Positions 8,807 to 18,774 of a stretch of DNA of 64,000 nt are shown here, in pieces. The first letter of the stretch is position 1. Every line of letters starts with the position of its first letter. The notes beneath the pieces were generated by a model that did no database searches, was not told where the DNA came from, and worked only from the letters and a program-made list of their open reading frames with translations. The stretch lies in NCBI GenBank assembly GCA_020186115.1, contig WSYJ01000092.1, positions 780,001 through 844,000 on the forward strand, given 5' to 3'. The DNA comes from Histomonas meleagridis (lineage: Eukaryota; Parabasalia; Tritrichomonadida; Dientamoebidae). The translations under genes were made by a program, and so were the position numbers.

Positions 8807-8917
8807 TATCGAGCCCGAACGTGCGACCGTTTGTATAAAAAACGGTTTGTTTTACCCTCAGAAAAAATTAAATTTATTTTAACGGTTTAATAACTTCGAT
8901 CAAAGCAAAGTTTCATA
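8807..8917. promoter_or_regulatory. Bidirectional promoter of PTH2 and Nap1 with three Myb-like motifs
   Basis: ACCGTTT at 8826-8832 (reverse of AAACGGT), AACGGTTT at 8841-8848 and AACGGTTT at 8881-8888, plus an initiator-like TCATAA at 8913-8918 just before the Nap1 ATG. Three copies in 111 bp suggest a shared regulator. Confidence 0.5.
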
Positions 8918-11900
8918 ATGAGTAATGTAAAAGGAGGTCGATATGACGACATTGAAATAATATACCGACATTGCGATGTCGTGATCTCCAAAATAGAAAA
9001 CCTTAATATCTTGTTAGGACCAGATTCAATAATTGCAGCACAATTTCGGAGGAAAACAGGAAAGGCATTTATCAACTATATGAAACAATACTATGAAGCA
9101 AAGGAGCGTAAATCACATTCATTACCAAAAGCACCAACAGGAAATGGTCCAACTGATTTCCTCAAAAACATCATCCCCCATTTATTTGATCCTTACGCCA
9201 TTATTCGTTATGCTTTTCAATGGTGTCAACTAGCACGATGGCAATTACTCTTTTTAGCTAATACAATGTCTGATTTTGATATTCGTTGGAATCAATTATT
9301 AACAACTCGATTTTGCCAAATATTCACAACTTATTGTCGTGTTGCAATTTCTTTCCATCATTTGCCACTTATTAAACCAGTTTCTGATCTCTGTCCATTA
9401 ATTGAAATCCCTAATTTAGAACAATATTTATATGAATCTGATAAGATTTCCAAGTTTGTTGATGAATGTTATGCAGATCCATTTAAATGGATCAACAAAA
9501 TTTTGAATTTAATTCGCGATAAATTAAATCGTCTAACAGTCACTCTATCAACATATGTTGCAAGCCTATTTGGACAGTTTCCATTAATTGATTGGAATGT
9601 CTTTTCTATCTTTTCTAAGCCGACTAGTCAACCCGAATCTACATTACCATCCGATGACTTTTATATTTTCGAAAACATTAATCTTTTAAAGTACACATTA
9701 ATTTTCTTTGTCTGTATCTTCCCTGATATAACGAAAGAAAACGAATCATTTAATTTCATTATCGAAAATTTGTTATCAGAATCACCAGTGATACCTATAA
9801 CGCCAACGATTCGACTAAAAATTGACGAATTTTTGCATTTTTCGAAAAGCGAAATATTTAGTGATGACACATTAAACTTTATACCGTTATTAGCAAAGCG
9901 TAAATTTAACACTGGGCATATAAAGCGCATCCAAAACATCAATGTGTTATTAGATGACATTATAAACATGTGTAAGTATGATGCATCGATAATTCCGCAA
10001 AAATTTTCTAATATAATATCATTATGTGGTTTAGGTTATTATGAACTTGATCAATACTTTACATATGATATTAATTCACCTGAAGCATTAGAACTGCTAA
10101 CATCTATTTTAGAGATCATTAAATTGATCGAAACAAATGAAGAAGACATTAAACGGTTTTACATTTACAACCTTTCAACAATTGACTTGGAGTTCTTAAA
10201 AATTCAATTGAAACCGTTGGATGAAAGTTCCCCAATTTCAATGAAGTTATCGTTCTTCGTAAAGGCGTTGGAAATGATCAAAATCGAAGAATATGACGCC
10301 GATACGAAGTATTGCTTTGAAAGTTTCTTTATAACTTTTGGCAGAGTTTTATGCGACTTTAACCGCCTGAAGCAAAACTCGATTTCTTCTTATGCGGAAC
10401 CAATATTTGAACATATGACAACAATTATTAACCACATTAACTATGCAACTAAGCCGTTAGAAACATTTTTCGAAATTTGTCCAATTCATTCATTATGGTA
10501 TCACTCAAATCGATTTATTGACCATATAAATGATAAGAAATTAAAACTATCCAAGTGTTTGTCATTCTTAAATATCTTTAAATACTTTAATAGAAGTTCA
10601 TCAATTTATATGTATCCAAAAGAAATTGTTCATTTAACCGATCAATTTACTAAAATCAAAAAGCAATTATATGAGCGACTTATTGATGACATTAAAAACA
10701 AAATTATGAATAATGAATTATTCATAAAATCGTCAAATCAAATGATTGATTTTACACCAAAAGAAATCGAATCCATTTTAGTGTACAACTCTAATTTAGG
10801 ATATAACGCTGAAATGATAAATGAATTTGTAAATATAAATCAAGTCATTATAGAAGTCCAAAAATGTTTAATCGAGTTACCACTGGACGTAAGTGTCTTT
10901 GGTAAGAAGATACAAACCTTTGATATATTCGAAGAAGGAATTTTGAAATCATTAGATGACATTTTGTTTTCTGACAAAATCGAATTAAACACTAAAAACT
11001 TATACAATAACGTCAATGTGACGTTTCAAGTCTTATGGCCGATTTACGTATTAATTAACAAGCCGTTTCAGCGAGAAGTTTTCAGAAGTTTACTGAAAAG
11101 AGAAATGTTAATTGAAAACCAAACGTTTTTAGAAAAAGCAAATTTACTTAATAACAAAAATGAAATTACTAATAATGGTTTGACGAGTATATTATCGAAG
11201 AAACTTTTGGAGTATTTTGAAAATGGAGAATATTTGAAACATTTGTATTTCGAACCATTGAAAAGTTTTTATTCATTAATGAATATTGGCTATACATTGG
11301 AGTATTTCCAATATTTAATTACATATTTAGGCGTATATCCGAATTTATATCTGTTAAGTAATTTGTATCAAATTATTACAAATTCGATTTTAAATATTTT
11401 TAACAATTTCGAACTTTTGACCAATGAAATCCCAATATGGTATAATGAGTTTCAAAAATCGAATTTGATACCAATCGAAACTATTAATAATAAGACGATT
11501 GAAAATTCTGGCTTGAACTTGATAAAAGTCGGCGTTTCCATTGTCTTATGCTCCTTGATTAAGGAGTCAATACGGAACAAGTCTGAGGAAGCCATACCCG
11601 GCATCAAGAACATCATTGAAGCCGCTAAGAACCGCATGAACCTATCGTTGAATGAAAAAGAGTTTTTATTGTTAGAAATCACTTCAGATAATTCAATTGC
11701 CGATAATCATTTTCTGAAAAATCTGATCGTCGAGAAAGACATCAAAAAGCAGATTGATTTTGCGAAGTTTATGTTTTTCATCGGTCTTGTTTTCAATCAT
11801 AACCGATGGAACAACATTCAATGCATTTCAATGTACGGTGCGATAACAGAAAATTTGAATTTAATTCCGATTTGCATCAATGAAATCATTGATTCGAAAG

Positions 11901-12151
11901 ACACATTATTTGTTACACAAGATGACTTCTCGATCCAATTAGGCCTCAAGACGTTCCTCCGAACAATCCAACAAATCGTTAGCATTAAGCGGACGAAAGG
12001 TAACATCAGATATGTCAATGCGATCTATAAAATTATGGAAAACCTGCCGAAGCAAATCAGCTGCCTACAAGTCGGTCTGGTGGATGAACAGTTTCCGAAC
12101 ATATCGATCATTGATGAAGACGAACAACTCGGGAAGAAAAAGCGTAAATAA
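8918..12151 (+). CDS. Nap1/HEM (Nck-associated protein 1) of the WAVE complex
   Basis: 1077 residues, close to the ~1100 of NCKAP1. It is all alpha-helical with no TM segments. The N-terminal third follows the Nap1 pattern: a segment around FDIRWNQLLTTRF, then a DPFKWINKILNLI / LFGQFPLIDWNVFSIF region and a strongly hydrophobic LLKYTLIFFVCIFPD, which match the order in NCKAP1. The C-terminal part with NNIQCISMYGAI and LGLKTFLRTI matches the NNIHCLAKAINQI region. Nap1 forms, with Sra1, the regulatory half of the WAVE complex that passes Rac signals to Arp2/3 actin assembly. The assignment is by similarity recalled across the length, not by a short motif. ATG at 8918 is set by the initiator-like site. 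The C-terminus ends in KKKRK with TAAA overlapping the stop. Confidence 0.72.
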   Translation: MSNVKGGRYDDIEIIYRHCDVVISKIENLNILLGPDSIIAAQFRRKTGKAFINYMKQYYEAKERKSHSLPKAPTGNGPTDFLKNIIPHLFDPYAIIRYAFQWCQLARWQLLFLANTMSDFDIRWNQLLTTRFCQIFTTYCRVAISFHHLPLIKPVSDLCPLIEIPNLEQYLYESDKISKFVDECYADPFKWINKILNLIRDKLNRLTVTLSTYVASLFGQFPLIDWNVFSIFSKPTSQPESTLPSDDFYIFENINLLKYTLIFFVCIFPDITKENESFNFIIENLLSESPVIPITPTIRLKIDEFLHFSKSEIFSDDTLNFIPLLAKRKFNTGHIKRIQNINVLLDDIINMCKYDASIIPQKFSNIISLCGLGYYELDQYFTYDINSPEALELLTSILEIIKLIETNEEDIKRFYIYNLSTIDLEFLKIQLKPLDESSPISMKLSFFVKALEMIKIEEYDADTKYCFESFFITFGRVLCDFNRLKQNSISSYAEPIFEHMTTIINHINYATKPLETFFEICPIHSLWYHSNRFIDHINDKKLKLSKCLSFLNIFKYFNRSSSIYMYPKEIVHLTDQFTKIKKQLYERLIDDIKNKIMNNELFIKSSNQMIDFTPKEIESILVYNSNLGYNAEMINEFVNINQVIIEVQKCLIELPLDVSVFGKKIQTFDIFEEGILKSLDDILFSDKIELNTKNLYNNVNVTFQVLWPIYVLINKPFQREVFRSLLKREMLIENQTFLEKANLLNNKNEITNNGLTSILSKKLLEYFENGEYLKHLYFEPLKSFYSLMNIGYTLEYFQYLITYLGVYPNLYLLSNLYQIITNSILNIFNNFELLTNEIPIWYNEFQKSNLIPIETINNKTIENSGLNLIKVGVSIVLCSLIKESIRNKSEEAIPGIKNIIEAAKNRMNLSLNEKEFLLLEITSDNSIADNHFLKNLIVEKDIKKQIDFAKFMFFIGLVFNHNRWNNIQCISMYGAITENLNLIPICINEIIDSKDTLFVTQDDFSIQLGLKTFLRTIQQIVSIKRTKGNIRYVNAIYKIMENLPKQISCLQVGLVDEQFPNISIIDEDEQLGKKKRK

Positions 12152-12180
12152 AACTGTTTATACTCAATTTAAACGAATAT

Positions 12181-12232
12181 TTTTTGATCGTTCTTAATAG
12201 AAATGCGTTCAAAAAGTGGAATCGGTGAAAGT
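12181..12232 (+). promoter_or_regulatory. Upstream element shared with 32549-32600
   Basis: TTTTTGATCGTTCTTAATAG followed by AAATGCGTTCAAAAAGTGGA and ATCGGTG. The copy at 32549-32600 matches at about 40 of 50 positions (TGATCGTT, AGAAAT, TTCAAAAAGT, ATCGGTG). Both lie 100-190 bp before a plus-strand ATG. Confidence 0.5.
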
Positions 12233-12368
12233 ATAGTCAATTCTTATCGTTTCGAAACGACTTTTTCTATGCACGTTGTCGTATTTTTTGAAATTTTAAC
12301 GTATCCGCTCAACATGAGTGAATTTCAATTGCGCAACCAATAATTGGATACAAAAAGTCCAATAATTC

Positions 12369-13733
12369 ATGAGCTTTCTCACTAATGAGAAATACCAAAG
12401 TTCAAGTGAATCATCATCAAGTTCCCAGGACGTAGGCACTGACGGTCTTCCAGTTCAATCAGAATATGAATCAGAAAGTGAAGATAAAAATATCGGTTTG
12501 GACCAAGAAGAAGACCAAAGCGAAGTGAAACAAACTCAATCAGCTCCAGCAACTGTCATGAACATGTTAAACTCAATTTTGGGCTCTGGTATTCTCAGTA
12601 TTGCAAATTGTTTTATTCCAACTGGATTCATAACATCCCTCATATTACTCATAGTTTTGGCTTTCTTGTCACTCGTAGCTACAATTATGGTACTGAGGCT
12701 ATCAAGTGAAACCAATTCAATCGGATTTAACGAATTAACATTAAAAATTTCAGGAAAAGTCGGTACTATTATATTGTCAATCTTAAACTTATGCTTTTTG
12801 GTTTTGGGTTTGATTACATATTTCATCATTGCGACCGATAGTTTGGTATCTTGGTTCCAATTGGGTGGAATTGACTTATCTGACAAGTACAAACGCGCAG
12901 TTTGCACATTAATATATTCAATAATCCCAATCGCATTGACCATTCCTCGTAATATCAGCTTCTTACGATTTTGTAGTACGGCCACAGTTTTCCTTATTGC
13001 GTTTTATTCCGTTGTTATGATATATAAAATGAGCGCATATGTAAATGAACATCATCAGATCAATCCGACAGCTCATGTTGCATTATTAAGATTTGAGATA
13101 TTTCAATCATTTTCAACATACGGTATCTCATTTGCATTACCAGCCGTTGTGATGCCCGCAATTCGATTATATAAGAAGAAATTGTCAGATCGAATCAAAG
13201 TTGCAATCGCTGCAGTCGTTGTTGCGTTTGTTTTTGTGATGATTTCAGGTTGTTGTGGATATATAATATTCGGCGACAGCTGTAATGGTAATGTTTTACT
13301 TAACTTCGAAAATAATGACATTATTATAATCATTGTTCGAGCCGGGTTTTTCGTTATCGTAACATGCGCATATCCAATGTTGGGACAAAGTGTTATGGGA
13401 AGTTGGGGACAATTGATATTCAAAGAAGATAATATCCCTGATATGAAAACATGTAAAAGAAGCATTGTATTATTGATTACGAATTTGATTCCATTAATCG
13501 TCGCAATGTTCTTACCAGATATTAAGCCAGTGTTAGCGATTTCTGGTGCTTTCGGTGGATGTTTGGTCGATTTTGTTTATCCAGCAGTGTTATGGATTAT
13601 ACATCATAGAAGTGTATATAAGACATTCGATTATAGAAATATATTGTGTGTTCTGTTCGCACTTTTTGGGTTGGCGACTGCAGCAATATCAACTTATCAA
13701 TCAGTCATTTCGGCTATTGATGCTTTTAAGTGA
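12369..13733 (+). CDS. Amino-acid transporter, AAAP/SLC38 family
   Basis: 454 residues. An acidic, Ser-rich cytoplasmic N-terminus of about 55 residues is followed by about 11 hydrophobic segments. The first carries the family signature NMLNSILGSGILSIANCF, typical of Aa_trans permeases, in which the unwound helix 1 binds substrate and sodium or proton. The rest (FLVLGLITYFIIATDSL, FALPAVVMPAIRLY, GAFGGCLVDFVYPAVLW) follows the usual order. Length is normal. The protein probably sits in the plasma membrane or a vacuole/lysosome-like membrane. ATG at 12369 precedes the acidic tail. The 217-bp gap upstream holds the shared element at 12181-12232. Confidence 0.92.
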   Translation: MSFLTNEKYQSSSESSSSSQDVGTDGLPVQSEYESESEDKNIGLDQEEDQSEVKQTQSAPATVMNMLNSILGSGILSIANCFIPTGFITSLILLIVLAFLSLVATIMVLRLSSETNSIGFNELTLKISGKVGTIILSILNLCFLVLGLITYFIIATDSLVSWFQLGGIDLSDKYKRAVCTLIYSIIPIALTIPRNISFLRFCSTATVFLIAFYSVVMIYKMSAYVNEHHQINPTAHVALLRFEIFQSFSTYGISFALPAVVMPAIRLYKKKLSDRIKVAIAAVVVAFVFVMISGCCGYIIFGDSCNGNVLLNFENNDIIIIIVRAGFFVIVTCAYPMLGQSVMGSWGQLIFKEDNIPDMKTCKRSIVLLITNLIPLIVAMFLPDIKPVLAISGAFGGCLVDFVYPAVLWIIHHRSVYKTFDYRNILCVLFALFGLATAAISTYQSVISAIDAFK

Positions 13734-14415
13734 GAATAAAATAATGTAGTAGATGATTTTAATTAATTTGATGCATGATTTGATGGAGACGATACAATTT
13801 TTTCATATCAAAAGTCATTTGTACTTTTGTATAAATATCTCAAATATAAAAACAATGAAATTAATCTATCAAAAAGTAGGTAACAAGTGAATTTATCGAA
13901 CGTTAATGTTGAAACAAAAACACAATTGTGTGCAAAAAGTTTATTATAAAAGCCCGAAAACATTATATCTCTAAATTATTTTCATTTTTCTTGGCTTGAT
14001 TAATCATTTAAAATAGATTATACATAAGTATAACACAATTTTTCTCTCTTGTTGTTATAAAATTAATTTTCTTGAATTACAATACAAATAGTTGTTTAAT
14101 ACAATCTAATTTAAAACATAAAATTTAAATACATCTAATTTATCTTTGAAGAGAGACAAGTTATTCGATTGTTATTTTTTGTTGTTTGACAAGATATAAA
14201 AACGAAAATCACATATTTATTTGGAAAATGCTTAACAATCACTTTTTGTATTAGTAAGTTCGTAAAGATTTGGGAAAATGGAAAAATTATTTCATATTAA
14301 TTCCTTACTCAGAATAATTTCTTATTTACAACTCCAATAAATTCTAAAAAAATTTTATGCAAAAAATATGTATTTAATTATAATTTATTTCAAACAAAAA
14401 ACATATGAACATTTC
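13734..14415. other. Convergent 3' intergenic region
   Basis: About 0.7 kb between the 3' ends of two convergent genes. AT-rich with poly-A/T runs; no ORF, repeat or RNA gene supported. Confidence 0.5.
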
Positions 14416-16866
14416 TTACTTATCTTTTTCTTTCATTTTCTTGCTCATTTCTATTGACATATATAAAAACACAGCATATCCTTCAAAAATCTTTGCATCT
14501 GCGTAAGTGAATTTTTGTGAATTCTTTTTCCACTTCATCACCACGCAGCCAACCAACTCTTCATTTGGTGCAAAGACCGGGGAAACCAACAAAGATTCTT
14601 CCGGTTCCTTTTCATTGTTATCGATTTCACATTTTTTAGTTTTGAGAACTTTATGTAAAAGTTTTCTTTTTCTTTTTTCTTGTTTCAATTCTTCTGATTC
14701 TTCTTCCAAATTTCCGGCCAATAATCTTTTTATGAAAGCCTTTTTTACTCCCAACACATCATCCACGTCATCTTTATTTTTATTTTTTGTTAAATTTTCA
14801 CCTAATTTAGTATCAATATCTTCATCAACTACATATGGTTCATTTTCAATTAGGTTATTATTAATAATGAATAAATATGCATACATAGCTCCTATAACCT
14901 TCCTAATGTTTTTTAGAACTTCTTTTGAAATTCTTTTAATTTTGAACGGGTGTGTCAAAATATTTGAAATTTCAATGAAAGATTTTAACCGCAAAGAAAG
15001 TTCAATGGAAGTGTTATATAACCGCGCGTTTTCAATTGAAATCCCAGTGAAGACGTTAAACACTTTGATCATCTTTTCATCGTCAGCCGAAAAAGCCTTT
15101 TCATCCATTTTATTAATCATCTCAGTCACTCCAATAATTTTACCTCTTTCATCAAAGATAGGAACAGATAATATTGAAAGTGTTCGATATCCTGTTTCTA
15201 AATCAGTCGCTTTATTAAACCTTGAATCTTGATAAGCGTCTTCAATATTAATAATTTCTCCTGTTGTAGCTGTATAGCCAACAATACCTGATTCTATCGG
15301 CATTTCTATCGAATTTTCTAATCCTCCTTGAAATGAAGTAATTAATTTATCGCCAGCTTCATTAATCATAAACAATGAACATCTATCAGCTTTAACTAGT
15401 TCACAAGCCTTATTCATAATATTTGGAATTAACACATCCATTTTTAATTGTCCAGATAAACTTTCTGCAACTTCAAGTAAAGCCGCGAGTCTTTTTTGTT
15501 GCAAATGTGAGTTCTTTAACAACGAGTGACTTTCCTCTATCAAATTCGAGCTTTTTAATGTTGTTATAATATATGGCGATATTTTGACCAATAATTTTTC
15601 ATCGTAATTTGTGAAGAAGTTTGGTGTTTTTTTACCACGTAATATAATTAAATAAACAATCTGTGAATCATACGATTTAATTGGCATCGAAAGTAATGAG
15701 ATTTCGCTGTTTCCATCGATTTCGTTGTTGTAAGCAGAGTGAAATCCCTGTTTAACCAGAGACAAATTTATCATTTTACGCAACGAAAACCCCGCAATTC
15801 CGCTCGCCTTAATGCTTAGTGAGATTGGTTCGTTTTTATCGGGTAAATACTTTGTGATTTTTCCGGTTTTATTATTCATCGACCAAATTTCCGCAAATTT
15901 GCAGTTGAATAATTCGCACAATTTTGATGTGACCGTGGATATAAACGTCTTAATTCGTGAGGATTGAAGAAATGTGGATATGTAACTGTCGTTTACAATA
16001 GGCTGGAATAGCCAACGAGAATAAATTTTGCATTTGTTTTGAAAATACTCAACAAATTTTTCGTCGTTGGAATTAAATGAACACGATTTAGGACTACGGA
16101 TAACAAGGACAACAGCAACAACAGTGGAACTAATGTCAAATAATGGAAATCCTAAGATTTGTGAATTGGGATCAAGTCCATTATAATCACTGGTTGTCGT
16201 TGAATATGCGATGTGTTGACTTAGGTTCGGAATATTTTCGACATTTCGCGTGTATTGTATATATCCAACAATGCCTGTTCCATGTGGATAACTTTGCATG
16301 GTAGATGGACAATATAAGGTTTTGATGGAGGAGATATCATGGAAATATAATACCCTTTCGGATAAAAAATATAATTGAAGTGTGGTTTCAACTAATTTAG
16401 ATATTGGTGATGTTGATGAACCAGATACAATTTTATCAAACGCTGCTTCCATACGTATGTGATTTTCAAGAGAATTGTCTGTAAAAAGTGGATTAGTAAC
16501 ACCTGTTTCGAAATCAAACTTAGATTGTTGAGTACGACGAGGTGACTGAGAAGAATGTATGGCTCTACGAGATGAAGAAATAAAAAGTTGAGGGTCGCGG
16601 TTAGCTGAGTAACTCGTATTATTATTATTTTTGGAACGAATTCTTTCAATCTTTTCTTTTCGCTGAATAGAAATTTTTTTCGAAAGGTATGGCATGAATT
16701 GATCAATTGGCTGTGGTGGTGGATTTGTATCAATGTAAGGTACTTCTAATGGTTGTGAATCAGAAACTGAAACTTGAGCAACAGCACGTGGTGAAATAAT
16801 ATTTTTTATCATAGATTGGTGTTCTTTTTTTTGATGAAATTTTTGTGTTGTCTTGTTTGAAGCCAT
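14416..16866 (-). CDS. Multi-GAF-domain protein without a recognisable catalytic domain
   Basis: 816 residues from ATG at 16866 (MASNKTTQ); the open frame continues upstream only from a TTG. The first ~150 residues are low-complexity. GAF-like regions follow at about 180-290 (YPHGTGIVGYIQYT), 300-440 (ASGIAGFSLRKM), a clear GAF at about 461-630 (VKADRCSLFMINEAGDKL, ESGIVGYTATTGE, SVPIFDERGKIIGVTEM) and a degenerate one at 640-810. The third has NKMDEKAFSADDE, fitting the NKxnFx3DE motif of cGMP/cAMP-binding GAF domains of phosphodiesterases and cyclases. No HD phosphodiesterase, cyclase or kinase domain remains, so it is likely a cyclic-nucleotide sensor or regulatory subunit. A 60-residue Lys/Glu-rich insert interrupts the last GAF. 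Confidence 0.85.
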   Translation of the reverse strand: MASNKTTQKFHQKKEHQSMIKNIISPRAVAQVSVSDSQPLEVPYIDTNPPPQPIDQFMPYLSKKISIQRKEKIERIRSKNNNNTSYSANRDPQLFISSSRRAIHSSQSPRRTQQSKFDFETGVTNPLFTDNSLENHIRMEAAFDKIVSGSSTSPISKLVETTLQLYFLSERVLYFHDISSIKTLYCPSTMQSYPHGTGIVGYIQYTRNVENIPNLSQHIAYSTTTSDYNGLDPNSQILGFPLFDISSTVVAVVLVIRSPKSCSFNSNDEKFVEYFQNKCKIYSRWLFQPIVNDSYISTFLQSSRIKTFISTVTSKLCELFNCKFAEIWSMNNKTGKITKYLPDKNEPISLSIKASGIAGFSLRKMINLSLVKQGFHSAYNNEIDGNSEISLLSMPIKSYDSQIVYLIILRGKKTPNFFTNYDEKLLVKISPYIITTLKSSNLIEESHSLLKNSHLQQKRLAALLEVAESLSGQLKMDVLIPNIMNKACELVKADRCSLFMINEAGDKLITSFQGGLENSIEMPIESGIVGYTATTGEIINIEDAYQDSRFNKATDLETGYRTLSILSVPIFDERGKIIGVTEMINKMDEKAFSADDEKMIKVFNVFTGISIENARLYNTSIELSLRLKSFIEISNILTHPFKIKRISKEVLKNIRKVIGAMYAYLFIINNNLIENEPYVVDEDIDTKLGENLTKNKNKDDVDDVLGVKKAFIKRLLAGNLEEESEELKQEKRKRKLLHKVLKTKKCEIDNNEKEPEESLLVSPVFAPNEELVGCVVMKWKKNSQKFTYADAKIFEGYAVFLYMSIEMSKKMKEKDK

Positions 16867-17206
16867 TGGAAGAATTCGTTGCTTCGTATTTCCATTGAAA
16901 ATTATTTTGGACTTAATAATTTGAATCAATTTAAAAATGTCATAATCGTGTTTGTATAGTTTACAAATACATTCAAGTTAATAAAAATGTCTTCTGATTA
17001 AAATTTTTGTTTATTTCATGTTATTTAAAAATATTTGAACTTTTCTTCAATGTCCTTCAGATAGTTTCTTCATAATTGCTAATATAAATAACGCAAGTTA
17101 CAAATCAAATTTCTTAATAATAACATTTCTTATTAAATCATTATTTATATTTTACCAAACTCAAAAAAGCCATAAAATCCCCCAGAATCATTTTTACAAG
17201 ATAACG
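16867..17206. other. Short intergenic, tandem minus-strand genes
   Basis: 340 bp of AT-rich DNA between the GAF gene start and the DENN gene end. No feature supported. Confidence 0.4.
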
Positions 17207-18451
17207 TTATTTTGCATGTTTTTTAATGTATTTTATAATTGGTTCCATTAAAGGTATTTGCGCGAACATTTTTTGGTACACAGTGTCCTTTGTGTTCTTT
17301 GCAGCTTTAATGAATTCATTTACTACTTTACTTTTCACAATGAATTCTTCAAGTGTTTTATCTTTATATTTCGCATTTTGCTTTTCTAAAATTGCGGTAA
17401 ATAAATTTTCGACGTAATTCGCATCATTTAAATCGGCGTCGAGTTTATCAGCAGATATTATCAGCAATCCCAATATGAATTTCCACAAATGTGTCTGAAC
17501 TGGATAACTTGGATAAAAACCTGAACTTTTATAGATTTCCAATTCTTCCGTCAAAAGTTGTTCCATTCTTCGCTCAAGAACTGAAAATTTTTGATTGATA
17601 TGAACTGATGAATCATATGCTGTAACATTGAAAAAATCAATGTTTACAACTTGGACAGGTTTGTGTGTGACATTTTGATGGTCGAGAAGTGTTTTAAAGA
17701 GAACACCGACAATATATATTGGAGAATTGATATTGGCATATGTTGTGGAGTTAACAAAGGGGATAAAGAGATGAGGCCACTCTAATGGGTATATGAGGGA
17801 TAGTAAACCAAAAGATGATATGGATAATTGAGAATTTGAAAATGATGTAATGACAGTCGGAACACCACAAATAAGATGGGCAACTAACTGAAGGATCTGT
17901 ACCGGTTTAATTAAAGAAAACATATACATTTGAAGAGTGCCAAGTGGATTTTCGGAATCAAAATTTTTGAATTGAGGAGCTGGAGTAGCTGTGGTTACTG
18001 GATGTTGTTTGAGGTAATTGCCAATAATTGTTTCAATCGAAAAGTTACCTGAAATGGAAGAATTCATTATTTGCATTAGGATTTCTTTGAAACATTTCAG
18101 ATAAAAATAATTCGATTCTATCATTAAAATAATGATGGTATTTCCCTTCGTCTCACATTTGAATCTACCACATGAAAATTTAATTTTATTTGGAGATTGA
18201 AAAATTAATGAATAACCAAAATCGACTGTTTTAAGTTTTGAAATAACAGAAACTTCAAATGAAGGTTCTTGAAGATTAGTAATACTATCTATTGGAGGGA
18301 ATCCTTGTGTTTTTGGCGAAAAAATTTGTGCATATGTTGGGTATAACATTAATTTAACAGGTGCATTTCCAGGGCCAGTAGATTCCCATATGCTGAAGTT
18401 TGTCATTAACTTTGCTCCTGGAGTATAAAGCCCAAAAAATTTCTCGCCCAT
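17207..18451 (-). CDS. DENN-domain protein (putative Rab GEF)
   Basis: 414 residues from ATG at 18451 (MGEKFFGLY); nine further codons upstream begin only with TTG. An N-terminal longin/uDENN-like part (about 1-130; SVISKLKTVDFGYSLIF) precedes a cDENN core around residues 185-265, where ICGVPTVITSFSNSQLSI, LLSLIYPLEWPHLFIPF and SPIYIVGVLF follow the DENN pattern of strand, YPF.W and P..IG. A helical dDENN-like tail follows. DENN proteins swap GDP for GTP on Rabs in vesicle traffic. The short length and lack of extra domains resemble AVL9/LCHN-type or minimal DENN proteins. It is divergent from the TKL kinase across 323 bp. Confidence 0.75.
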   Translation of the reverse strand: MGEKFFGLYTPGAKLMTNFSIWESTGPGNAPVKLMLYPTYAQIFSPKTQGFPPIDSITNLQEPSFEVSVISKLKTVDFGYSLIFQSPNKIKFSCGRFKCETKGNTIIILMIESNYFYLKCFKEILMQIMNSSISGNFSIETIIGNYLKQHPVTTATPAPQFKNFDSENPLGTLQMYMFSLIKPVQILQLVAHLICGVPTVITSFSNSQLSISSFGLLSLIYPLEWPHLFIPFVNSTTYANINSPIYIVGVLFKTLLDHQNVTHKPVQVVNIDFFNVTAYDSSVHINQKFSVLERRMEQLLTEELEIYKSSGFYPSYPVQTHLWKFILGLLIISADKLDADLNDANYVENLFTAILEKQNAKYKDKTLEEFIVKSKVVNEFIKAAKNTKDTVYQKMFAQIPLMEPIIKYIKKHAK

Positions 18452-18774
18452 AATTCGAAAAAAAATTTCAAAACACAATCAATTCAATGAACACCGATCA
18501 AAGTTCATTCATTTCCGCTTCACATTTTTGCATAGAAATATTTCATGAATATTGGAATAATCGAATATATATCATATATTTTAAACATTCCGAAAAAACT
18601 TGATTCTATATAAATAAAGAATATCTAAAAAATATTTTTTTATTTCACTTGAAATTTTGGTAAATGTCGTATCTGTTAACAATGTATCCGTCGAATTCAA
18701 TATTTTCTATGAGTTCAATAATTCAGAACAATTTTCAACTGCAGCGACCGTTAAAATAATCACAGCAAACAATC
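18452..18774. promoter_or_regulatory. Divergent promoter region, DENN / TKL kinase
   Basis: 323 bp. Contains ACCGTTA at 18748-18754 (Myb-like) and TCACAG at 18760-18765, an initiator-like site with +1 about 13 nt before the kinase ATG. Confidence 0.4.

Noticed and set aside
14507-15232. 241-codon ORF opposite the GAF gene
   Set aside because: Shadow of a strongly supported minus-strand gene; Ser/Phe-rich antisense composition.
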